The notes below the pieces were generated by a model that did no database searches, was not told the DNA's origin, and saw only the letters and a list, made by a program, of their open reading frames with translations. The translations under genes and the position numbers were made by a program. A stretch of 64,000 nucleotides of DNA from Polyangium sp. 6x1. Lineage in GTDB: Bacteria; Myxococcota_A; Polyangia; Polyangiales; Polyangiaceae. Within the stretch, counting starts at the first letter, position 1; each line of letters opens with the position of its first letter. The stretch lies in contig NZ_JARZHH010000031.1 of NCBI RefSeq assembly GCF_029946515.1, positions 62,001 to 126,000 on the forward strand. Reading direction: 5' to 3'. Positions 25,580 through 32,526 of the stretch are shown in pieces.

Positions 25580-25786
25580 GGGAGGGAGCAAGCCTATCAG
25601 CCGCCCAGAAAGGGGCAGTTTGTGTAGGAATAAACACCAATTGACAGCCGAGGGGGGGATCCTCAGATGCACAAAACCGTCAAGAAAAAACGATCTCAGG
25701 GCGGACCGGAAATGTCCTAGCGCGTTTCGAAAAATGCGGGATGCGCAGGCTCTTCGCGCATCCGGAAATAATCACGATCCGTTAGA

Positions 25787-25816
25787 TTGACTGTATTCTA
25801 CTGAGTGGAATACATT
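25787..25816 (+). promoter_or_regulatory. MerR-gene promoter with dyad operator in the spacer
   Basis: TTGACT (25787-25792), 18 nt, TACATT (25811-25816). A perfect dyad TGTATTC (25792-25798) / GAATACA (25808-25814) sits over the spacer, the classical place for a MerR-family operator. The surrounding 25,620-25,850 region is AT-rich. Autoregulation by the MerR protein 48 bp downstream is the natural inference. Confidence 0.5.
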
Positions 25817-25863
25817 CACGAGCGTCGTTAAGGGAGCTGCCCCGAACGGGGCGGAGGGGAACC

Positions 25864-26388
25864 TTGCAGCGGATCTCGGACGACGCGCTCGATCGTCTCG
25901 AACGCGAACACGAACAAGGCATCACGTCGGCCGAGATCCTCGACATCTTCGCCGCCCACGAAATCAAATTCAGTGAGGCCACGCTTCGGAAATACGTACA
26001 GCTCGGCCTCCTTCCCCGGAGCGTCCGGGTGGGCAAGAAGGGCAAGCACCAGGGCTCACAAGGGCTCTACCCAGCGACGGTGGTCAGGCAGATCCAGCGC
26101 ATCAAAGAGATGATGGCGCAGGACTACACGATCGAGGAGATCCAGCGGGAGTTCCTCTTCGTGCGGGGTGACATCGAGGAGCTCGAGCGGACGATCGGCA
26201 AGGTGTTCGACGCGCTTCGTGACGCAGCCAAGGATCGACGAAGCGAGACGAGCGACCGAGCCATACATCAGGAACTCTCCATGGCGGAGAGGCTCGCCAA
26301 GGACCTCGTGGCCAAGCTCGCGGCAATCGAAGAGCGCTTGATGGCCCAGGCCCGGCTCTCGCGGAGAGCAGCGGCAGCAGGCTCCTGA
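25864..26388 (+). CDS. MerR-family transcriptional regulator
   Basis: 174 residues from a TTG start with GGAGGGG 5-11 nt upstream. The winged-helix DNA-binding domain is at about 20-90: 'GITSAEILDIFAAHEIKFSE', 'TLRKYVQLGLLPRSVRVG', then 'LYPATVVRQIQRIKEMMAQ' and 'YTIEEIQREF'. The C terminus is a coiled coil of about 70 residues with no Cys or His cluster, so no metal or cofactor site is visible. It probably dimerises on the dyad in its own promoter. It lies 209 bp upstream of a sigma-region-4 protein and may be cotranscribed with it. The effector is unknown. Confidence 0.85.
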   Translation: MQRISDDALDRLEREHEQGITSAEILDIFAAHEIKFSEATLRKYVQLGLLPRSVRVGKKGKHQGSQGLYPATVVRQIQRIKEMMAQDYTIEEIQREFLFVRGDIEELERTIGKVFDALRDAAKDRRSETSDRAIHQELSMAERLAKDLVAKLAAIEERLMAQARLSRRAAAAGS

Positions 26389-26410
26389 AGTATCGAAAAA
26401 GAAGATTTTT

Positions 26411-26436
26411 CCGAGGCGTCGCGGTTGACGCCTCGG
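26411..26436 (+). promoter_or_regulatory. Ten-bp perfect hairpin between merR-like and sigma4-like genes
   Basis: CCGAGGCGTC (26411-26420) and GACGCCTCGG (26427-26436) form a perfect stem with a 6-nt loop. There is no U-tract after it on the plus strand. A smaller AAAAA/TTTTT stem precedes it. It could be an attenuator, an mRNA-processing site or an operator. Confidence 0.4.
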
Positions 26437-26597
26437 AGCTGATTTCAAGTCGATGAAGGACGGCTGGCCCGTCCTCCATCGATGAAGGCGAACACGTAGG
26501 CACAGGGAGCAGGACCCCTGCACTCGTCCGGACCGGTCTCCGAACGAGCAGGGGGATCGTGCGCGCGCAGTACGGAAGGACCAGCGGGAGGCAGCGC

Positions 26598-27368
26598 ATG
26601 GCAACGATGGGTGATGGCGAGCTCGGCGGTTTCGGAGAGCTCGAAGACGATACGGACGGCATGAACGACGCGCAGACGAGGCAGGCCGGCGACGAGAACC
26701 TCGTCGAGGGCGCGCTCGCCCGAAAGGCAGCCCCCGCGACGTCCGCAACCGCGATCACGCGCGAGCAAAGGCGCTCGCGTCGCAAGCGCGAAGTCCGCGC
26801 CCGCACGATCAGCGTGAAGCGCATGACCAAGCGGGAGCTCGAGATCGGGCGAATGCTCTATCCCGAGGTGGACTACTGGAAGCCGCGCACGCGCGCAGAG
26901 TGCGCCGACGGCCCGCGGCCCTGCCCGTACGTGTCGTGCAAGCACCACCTCTTCCTCGACGTCTCGGCGAGGACAGGCGCAATCAAGCTGAACTTCCCAG
27001 ACCTCGAAGCCTGGGAAATGAGCGAGAGCTGCGCCCTCGACGTGGCCGATCGCGGCGGCACGACGCTGGAAGACGTGGGCGCAATCATGAACCTGACGCG
27101 CGAGCGCATCCGTCAGGTCGAGGTGAAAGCACTCGCGAAGCTGCAAGCGCTGCGCGACATGTCAGCGCTGCGCGACTACGTCGACGAAGGCCCCGTCGGC
27201 AAGCGCCGTCTGCCGGTGCTCGCCCAGAGCGACGACGAAGACATCGACGAGGAAGAGCGCGACGAGGACGACGACGACGACGATTTCGAGGACGACGACG
27301 CCGACACCGAAGCAAAGGCGGACGCGGAAGAGCCGCAGATCCTCGAAGAGTCGGACGATCTGTTCTGA
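26598..27368 (+). CDS. Sigma-region-4-only DNA-binding protein with Cys cluster and acidic tail
   Basis: 256 residues from ATG 26598, preceded by GGGAGG at 7-12 nt; an in-frame GTG at 26559 is less likely. Residues ~155-185 ('[20 protein letters not shown]' then [11 protein letters not shown]) match the helix-turn-helix of region 4.2 of primary sigma factors almost exactly. No region 2 or 3 precedes it. A basic segment (55-80) is followed by Cys102, Cys109, Cys114 with two His (CKHH) and Cys145, which could bind a metal. The C-terminal ~45 residues are nearly all Asp/Glu. It may contact -35 DNA or RNA polymerase without acting as a sigma factor. Its upstream neighbour is a MerR regulator. Confidence 0.8.
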   Translation: MATMGDGELGGFGELEDDTDGMNDAQTRQAGDENLVEGALARKAAPATSATAITREQRRSRRKREVRARTISVKRMTKRELEIGRMLYPEVDYWKPRTRAECADGPRPCPYVSCKHHLFLDVSARTGAIKLNFPDLEAWEMSESCALDVADRGGTTLEDVGAIMNLTRERIRQVEVKALAKLQALRDMSALRDYVDEGPVGKRRLPVLAQSDDEDIDEEERDEDDDDDDFEDDDADTEAKADAEEPQILEESDDLF

Positions 27369-27370
27369 CG

Positions 27371-27804
27371 GAAGCGCGTCGCCGGGGTTTCACCCCGGAC
27401 CCGACCAGGGGTTGTCCACCCCTGGACCCGGACCAGCGCAAGCGCTGGACTCGTGGTCGATGAACTGCGCTCCGCGCAGTTCATCGAACGGGCCGGTTCA
27501 AGACCTGCGACGATCCTGCCAGCCAAGACAGCCGCGCTGACGGCTCTATTGCCAACGCCCGTCGAAGCGTGAACAGACCTGCATGGTCTTGCCATCGGCC
27601 TGTGGGAAGAACTGCGCATCGCGCAGTTCTTCCCCAAATGGTCCAGGGCTGGCGCTGCAAAGAGGGGGCGGACAGCTTTAAAAATTCTCCCCGCATCGAC
27701 TGCGCGAAGCGCAGTCGATGCCCAGAGGTCCAGGGCTGGCCCTGGTTCGGGTCGAGGGGCGAATAGCCCCCGCGGGGCCCGGGGCAGCGCCCCGGCGCGG
27801 CGCC
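27371..27804. repeat. Composite intergenic repeat, full copy B
   Basis: Same architecture as the copy at 3398: left module (27371-27456), H1 (27458-27486, identical to the other copy), H2 (27606-27632), H3 (27693-27721) and right module (27722-27804). The left module contains CCGGGG/CCCCGG and CCAGGGGT/ACCCCTGG hairpins. The right module has drifted in sequence but keeps GGGGC/GCCCC and CCGGGGC/GCCCCGG stems. It fills the gap between two convergent genes, starting 2 bp after one stop and touching the stop of the other. Confidence 0.85.
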
Positions 27805-30285
27805 TCAGGGATCGGGATGCGCCTCGACGACGAGGAGCGCGCTTTCGGCGAGCGACGTCGCGAGGAATGCGGCGATCGACTGCGTCGTGGGGGATTCGCG
27901 GGGTGCCTGGTTGCGACCGGACCAGAGCTGGATGAGGCGGCGGCGCGGGTCGGCGCGGGATTCGGTGTCGCGTCGCGAGGCGAGGGCTGCGGCGCGGGTG
28001 AATTCTGGTGCGCCGAGGCCTGAGCGCGAGAGACGGCCGAGGAGTGCGCGGACGTCGTTTGCTGCGGACGCGAGTAGGTCGGACGGTGCGCGGACGTCGA
28101 TGACGAGCGCGGCGGTTTGGTTTGTGCCGACGATGCGTGCGGTTGCGCGGACGCCGTTCGATGGCGGGAGGGTTGCTTCGAGCAGGCCTCCTTCGCCGCC
28201 GAGTGCGAGTGCCACGAAGAGCGCGAGGTCGTGTCCGGGTGCGGAGACCGCTGGCATGGGCGCTGCGATGAGCGCTTGTGCGAGGCCGGCGTCACGCGGG
28301 AGACGCGCGGTGAGTGGGCCCGTGCGTGGCGCGCTGCGTGTCGGTGTTGGGCATGCGCGTGCGGGTGGGCGCGGGACGAGCCATCGATCGACGGATTGTG
28401 CGACCTCTGCGGTTTGCGTGGCGTCGGTGTTTGCGAGGACGGCGAGGCGGAGGGGTCCTTCGAGGAGCGAGCGAAGGCGCAGGCGTGTGCCTTCGAGACC
28501 TGCGCCGGAGACGCGCGTGTAGAGGCCGAGCGGATCGAGCCAGGAAGGGTGTTCGGGCACGAGTGCGGAGGCGAGTGCTTCGAAGGCGATGCCGCCGCGA
28601 CCGGTCGTGCGCTCGATGTGCGCGAGGGCCGAGGTGCGCGCGTCGGTGAGCGCGATCGGCGTGAGCGCGGCTGGTGACAAGGCTCGCGCGGCTGCGTCGC
28701 CGACGCGTCGCGCGAGCTCGATGGGGGTCTCGTGTTCGTCACGCGGTGCGGCGTGCGCGACGAGGCCGACGCCGTCGGGGCCGACCCACGGTTCGAGCGC
28801 GACACCTGCGTTTGGATCACGCGAGGCTGCGGCTGCGAGCATGGCGAGGGCGGATGCGCCTGCGTCGGTCGCGCCTTCGTCGACGACACCACACGGGCTC
28901 GCGACGAGGGCCCAAAGCTCACCTTGGCCACGCTCGACGGCGGCGCGACGCTCGACGACGGGCTCGTTTGCTTTCGCCCACGCGCGGTCGAGCTCGGCGG
29001 TGAAGGTGCGTCCTGACGAACTTGGCGTCGGCGTGGCGCGCGGCGGCAAGGCGAGCGCGATGGCGATGCGCGACGGCGCGGCGGGAACGGGCGTCGTGAG
29101 ATCCCACCAGGCGGCGCGGGATGCGGCGTCGCGCGGGTCGGCTGCGGAGAGGATCTGCCGCATCGCGACGGAGGCGTTTGCGGGTGCTGCGCTTTCGAGG
29201 CGGAGCTCGTGACGCGTGATGGCAGCGGCGCGGGCTGCTGCGCGCTCGAGCTCTGCGGCGTCGAGGCGCGTGTCGGGCTCGATCGTGACGCTGACGCAGC
29301 CGCCGCGGGCGCGCGCGACGCCGACGATCTCCACGGCGTGGAACGCTTCGGGCAGGCTACCGAGGCGCGCATGGAGCGGTGATCCGGGAGCCGCGAGGCG
29401 CTCGGCGGTGGCGACCGCGCCGAGGGCATCGCCGAGTCGAACGGCGAGCGTGACCTGCCCGCGTGGCGCGCTTTGCGGCGGCGCGACGTAGCTCGTGACG
29501 GTGTCGGCGGTCGGGAAGGGATCCGCGGCGGGCTCGCCGACGGGCCAACCTTCGCTTGCTTCGAGCGCCTTCGCGACGAGCGCGCCGAACGATGCGGGGC
29601 CGACCGCGGCGATCGAGGCGCGGCCCGCGTGCAGGCCTTCGCGGCGATGGCCTTCGAGCTCGCCGGCGAACGTGGGCGAGGCGGGATCGGGTACGGCCTC
29701 GCTCGGAGAGAGGCCGAGGCGACCCGTGCATGCTGCGATCGCCGCGAGCTCGGGTGCGTCGAGCGGCGTCTTTCGCAAGGCCGCGAGGCGTCGCGTGACG
29801 AGAGGCGACTCGGGGCCGTTCGCGACGACGGGATCTCGCATCGCGCGGACGAGCGCGGCGAAGAAGGGCGCGATGCGCGTGGTGTTGTCGACGAGCCACT
29901 CGGCGCGGAAGCCGGTGCGATCGGCGCGCACGCGTGTTTCGAAGCCCGCGGCCGCGAGGCGCGCCTCGACGAGCGCCGACAGCGCGGCCGCCGTGGCCGG
30001 GCCTGGATCGGTGGCGAACGCGACGGCGATGGCGGGCGCGGGATCACCGTCGCGGTTCACGAGGGTCAGGCGCGGGCGTTCGTCGAGGGCATGGACCTCG
30101 ATTCCCGCGATCGGCGCGCCTCCGGACGAGGCGAGCACCGAAGGGCCCCCTCGCTTGGACGGGCCATTCGCGCCGCTGCACGAGGCGATCACGAGGGGCG
30201 CGGCGAGCGCGGCGATGGTCACGAACGTTCGCGACGGAGGCCGCCGCGGGGTGGTCTCGGGCGGGGGCTCGGGCGTCGTCTTCAT
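27805..30285 (-). CDS. Large lipoprotein, M16-peptidase-like fold without the zinc motif
   Basis: 826 residues from ATG 30285. The signal peptide ends in a lipobox-like IASC (about residue 36). The sequence is a string of ~200-residue blocks with 'AIAVAFATDPGPATAAALSAL' and 'VTLAVRLGDALGAVATAERL' patterns, which recall the repeated domains of insulinase-type (M16) peptidases and their non-catalytic subunits. No HxxEH zinc motif is present, so if the fold is right it is a non-catalytic member. It is probably periplasmic or outer-membrane. It lies 28 bp downstream of another lipoprotein gene on the same strand and may form an operon with it. The family call is tentative. Confidence 0.6.
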   Translation of the reverse strand: MKTTPEPPPETTPRRPPSRTFVTIAALAAPLVIASCSGANGPSKRGGPSVLASSGGAPIAGIEVHALDERPRLTLVNRDGDPAPAIAVAFATDPGPATAAALSALVEARLAAAGFETRVRADRTGFRAEWLVDNTTRIAPFFAALVRAMRDPVVANGPESPLVTRRLAALRKTPLDAPELAAIAACTGRLGLSPSEAVPDPASPTFAGELEGHRREGLHAGRASIAAVGPASFGALVAKALEASEGWPVGEPAADPFPTADTVTSYVAPPQSAPRGQVTLAVRLGDALGAVATAERLAAPGSPLHARLGSLPEAFHAVEIVGVARARGGCVSVTIEPDTRLDAAELERAAARAAAITRHELRLESAAPANASVAMRQILSAADPRDAASRAAWWDLTTPVPAAPSRIAIALALPPRATPTPSSSGRTFTAELDRAWAKANEPVVERRAAVERGQGELWALVASPCGVVDEGATDAGASALAMLAAAASRDPNAGVALEPWVGPDGVGLVAHAAPRDEHETPIELARRVGDAAARALSPAALTPIALTDARTSALAHIERTTGRGGIAFEALASALVPEHPSWLDPLGLYTRVSGAGLEGTRLRLRSLLEGPLRLAVLANTDATQTAEVAQSVDRWLVPRPPARACPTPTRSAPRTGPLTARLPRDAGLAQALIAAPMPAVSAPGHDLALFVALALGGEGGLLEATLPPSNGVRATARIVGTNQTAALVIDVRAPSDLLASAANDVRALLGRLSRSGLGAPEFTRAAALASRRDTESRADPRRRLIQLWSGRNQAPRESPTTQSIAAFLATSLAESALLVVEAHPDP

Positions 30286-30313
30286 GCCGGTGCGGAAAGG
30301 GGGAGCTCTGCGA

Positions 30314-31195
30314 TCAGAGCTCGAAATCGGCCGCGGAGCGAGGCGCGATCTTGAAGCCGTAGAAGTAGGTGACGACGCCGGTGACGGCCTTGAACTTCAC
30401 GCCTTCGGCGAGGAGCGGGCCTTCGTTCTTCAGGTCGAAGAGCTCGTTCGAGATGCTCGGCACGTCGATCTGGCTGATGCCGCCGCCGACGTCGATCGGC
30501 GCGGAGTAGCGGCCGCTGCTCTCGTAGGCCTTGTCCGCGATGACGACGTTCTCGATGCGCACGAGCATGCCGAGCCACTGGCGCGCGCCTTCGTACGTCT
30601 TGAGGTCGGTGGTCGGGATCGTCCTCGCGGGGAGATCCGGGCCGAGCTCGAAGCGGAAGGTCATGGTGCCGCCGATCTCCGGGAGCGTGCGGCACTGCGG
30701 GAACGGGCCGCTCGTGGGGCCGGGGAACTCCATCAGGTTGCCGAGCACGTCGACGACGTCGCCCGCGGCGAGGCGCAGATCCGGTGGGCTGAACGAGGGC
30801 GCGTAGACCGTCATGCCCGAGTAGGGGCCGATCGGATCAGCGCAGCCGTCTTGCACGTAGTAGTTGCCCGACGCGCCGTTGCCGGTCTCGTCGAAGTGAT
30901 CGATGGCGACGATCCGTAGGCCGGAGAGCTTCACCGGCCGGTCGGGCGGGTAGCTGCACGAATTGCTCATCGCCTGGTCGGGATCGACCCAGGTTGGCTC
31001 CGATACGACGTCGGACAATCGGTCGCCTCCGCCGCAGGGATCGGCAGCGGGCTTGCTGGGCGGATCGCCCGTGCCGCCGTCGCCCGTGCCGCTGCAGGCC
31101 GAGGCGGCCAGGGCGACGAGGAGCGCGAACACGGAGGTTCGCGCGGCAACGCGGGTCGGGGCGCACGTGGCGAAGCGGTCGCGTAAGAAGCGCAT
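30314..31195 (-). CDS. Lipoprotein with OB-fold-like strands
   Basis: 293 residues from ATG 31195. A basic n-region, hydrophobic core and lipobox-like AASAC end near residue 34, followed by a Gly/Asp-rich spacer. The mature domain has alternating strands: 'VKLSGLRIVAIDHFDE', 'NYYVQDGCADPIGPYSG', 'LAAGDVVDVLGNLMEF'. The 'GDVVDVxG' block is reminiscent of extracellular OB-fold (YhcR-like) domains in secreted nucleases, and two such blocks can be seen. Without a nuclease domain the function is open. Promoter and start lie back-to-back with the Fe-S protein gene. Likely upstream partner of the M16-like gene. Confidence 0.65.
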   Translation of the reverse strand: MRFLRDRFATCAPTRVAARTSVFALLVALAASACSGTGDGGTGDPPSKPAADPCGGGDRLSDVVSEPTWVDPDQAMSNSCSYPPDRPVKLSGLRIVAIDHFDETGNGASGNYYVQDGCADPIGPYSGMTVYAPSFSPPDLRLAAGDVVDVLGNLMEFPGPTSGPFPQCRTLPEIGGTMTFRFELGPDLPARTIPTTDLKTYEGARQWLGMLVRIENVVIADKAYESSGRYSAPIDVGGGISQIDVPSISNELFDLKNEGPLLAEGVKFKAVTGVVTYFYGFKIAPRSAADFEL

Positions 31196-31304
31196 CTCCA
31201 GCCGGGGTCTTACCACGTCTCGGGCGATGCTTGGATCCAAAGGCCCGGGCAGCTCGTTCGCGTCGCCGTGCGAAACCACGCCTGCCCCGAGGCGCGCGCG
31301 TTGC

Positions 31305-31310
31305 TATAGG
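31305..31310 (+). promoter_or_regulatory. -10 box (TATAGG), leaderless-type spacing
   Basis: TATAGG ends exactly 6 nt before GTG 31317. GGAG overlaps its end, so a weak ribosome-binding site is an alternative reading. Confidence 0.35.
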
Positions 31311-31316
31311 GAGAAC

Positions 31317-31835
31317 GTGCTCTCCGGTCGCGCGCTCGCTCTCGTGGTGCTTGCCTGGTCGCTGCTCAAGGTCCTCGTCGGGAGGCTGTTCGGGCGGAAG
31401 ACGGGCCTTCCTCTGTTTCACGAGAATTACGACGCCGACGGCCTGCCGGCGCTCGACGCCGCGGAGCGTGAGCGCATCGCGAGTTTTTCGCGGTGCATCG
31501 CGTGTGGGCGTTGTGACGTCGGCGAGGCGGATCGCATCGCGGCTTCGGGCGGGGAGTACCCCGGGCTCATGACGATCGTGCTCTCGTCGTCGCGGAGCAT
31601 GCCGGACTACGACGCCGCGGCGCGTTCGCTTGCGCATGTGCCGATGGACGTGCTCGCGCAGAAAGAAGAGATCTGCCCGACGCGCGTGCCTTTCGTCGAG
31701 CTCGCGCGGTTCGTGCGATCGAAGGCCGGAACGAAGCAGCTCCGGACGTCGAGCGTCGTCGCTTCGGCCGTGGAGGAGGCGGGAACACAGGCTCCTGCCC
31801 AACGTGAGCACCCGCCGGCGACGGCGCCCACGTAG
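31317..31835 (+). CDS. Membrane-anchored putative [4Fe-4S] protein
   Basis: 172 residues from GTG 31317; the frame is open upstream but the hydrophobic start is here. A transmembrane helix (about 5-22, 'RALALVVLAWSLLKVLVG') is followed by basic residues. Cys60, Cys63 and Cys66 (SRCIACGRCDVGE) plus a later Cys120-Pro (EEICPTRVPF) match the C-x2-C-x2-C...CP pattern of [4Fe-4S] clusters in HdrC/SdhB-type domains, with the fourth ligand displaced by about 54 residues. The C terminus is a Thr/Ala/Pro-rich tail. It may pass electrons at the inner membrane. No redox partner is adjacent. I do not know a named family with this layout. Confidence 0.6.
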   Translation: MLSGRALALVVLAWSLLKVLVGRLFGRKTGLPLFHENYDADGLPALDAAERERIASFSRCIACGRCDVGEADRIAASGGEYPGLMTIVLSSSRSMPDYDAAARSLAHVPMDVLAQKEEICPTRVPFVELARFVRSKAGTKQLRTSSVVASAVEEAGTQAPAQREHPPATAPT

Positions 31836-31892
31836 GCGTCCCCGCCGGCCAATTTGCTTGGAGCCCCCAGCATGTCGGGATAGACGGGAGGC

Positions 31893-32387
31893 ATGGCCGC
31901 GCTCTCCGCGCGTCTCCCGCGCATGCTGTTTCGACGTCTCTTTCCTGTGCTCGCGCTTGCGACGCTTGTCGGCCTGTCCACGGGGTGCGGTGGTGGCGCG
32001 GAAGCGGCGGGGAAGGGGGCGGTCACGCCGGACGCGGCGCCTGCAGGCTCGGCCGTGGCGGGGAAAGAAGAGCGCGGCGGCGCGAGTTATTACTCGGACA
32101 AGCTGAAGGGTCGGCCGACTGCGAGCGGTGAGCCGTACGAGCCGACCGAGTTGACGGCTGCGCACAAGACGTTGCCGTTTGGCGCGATCGTGCGCGTCGA
32201 GCGTGAGGGACGTTCGGTGGAGGTGCGGATCAACGATCGCGGCCCGCACGTGCGAGGGCGGATCATCGATCTGTCGCGGCGCGCGGCCGAGGCGCTCGGC
32301 ATCGTGCGGATGGGCGTCGCCGACGTCGTGCTGCGCGTGGTGTCACTGCCGCCGGCGAAGAAGTCCGCGAAGAAAAAGCGCCGCTGA
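31893..32387 (+). CDS. rlpA: RlpA-like double-psi beta-barrel lipoprotein
   Basis: 164 residues from ATG 31893, with GGGAGG overlapping the start; ATG 31923 is an alternative. The lipobox is LSTGC (about residue 32). The RlpA domain (about 62-150) shows 'ASYYSDKLKGRPTASGEPYE', 'LTAAHKTLPFGAIVRV', 'VRINDRGPHVRGRIIDLSRR' and 'AAEALGIVRMGVADV'. The key Asp in NDRGP and His in AAHKTLPFG are both present. RlpA proteins bind or cleave denuded septal peptidoglycan. A C-terminal SPOR domain, often present in RlpA, is missing and replaced by a Lys-rich tail. It is followed directly by a repeat element. Confidence 0.88.
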   Translation: MAALSARLPRMLFRRLFPVLALATLVGLSTGCGGGAEAAGKGAVTPDAAPAGSAVAGKEERGGASYYSDKLKGRPTASGEPYEPTELTAAHKTLPFGAIVRVEREGRSVEVRINDRGPHVRGRIIDLSRRAAEALGIVRMGVADVVLRVVSLPPAKKSAKKKRR

Positions 32388-32400
32388 CTGCTCGACCCTT

Positions 32401-32509
32401 GCATCGACCGCATCGCGGTCGATGCACCTTCGGTCCAGGCCGCGCCTGGTCCGGGTCCAGGGGTGGACAACCCCTGGTCGGGTCCGGGGTGAAACCCCGG
32501 CGCTACGCT
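32401..32509. repeat. Half copy C of the intergenic repeat (H3 + right module)
   Basis: Hairpin 32401-32425 (GCATCGACCGC / GCGGTCGATGC) followed by the right module with GTCCAGGCC/GGCCTGG-like, CCAGGGGT/ACCCCTGG and CCGGGGT/ACCCCGG stems. It lies 13 bp after the rlpA-like stop, between convergent genes. Confidence 0.8.
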
Positions 32510-32526
32510 CTGCTGAAGCACCCTCC

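Noticed and set aside
24732-25640. Upstream extension of the permease-SBP frame through the hydrolase gene to give about 1170 residues
   Set aside because: The extra part is Arg/Pro-rich out-of-frame translation of the hydrolase; the permease homology starts at GTG 24731.
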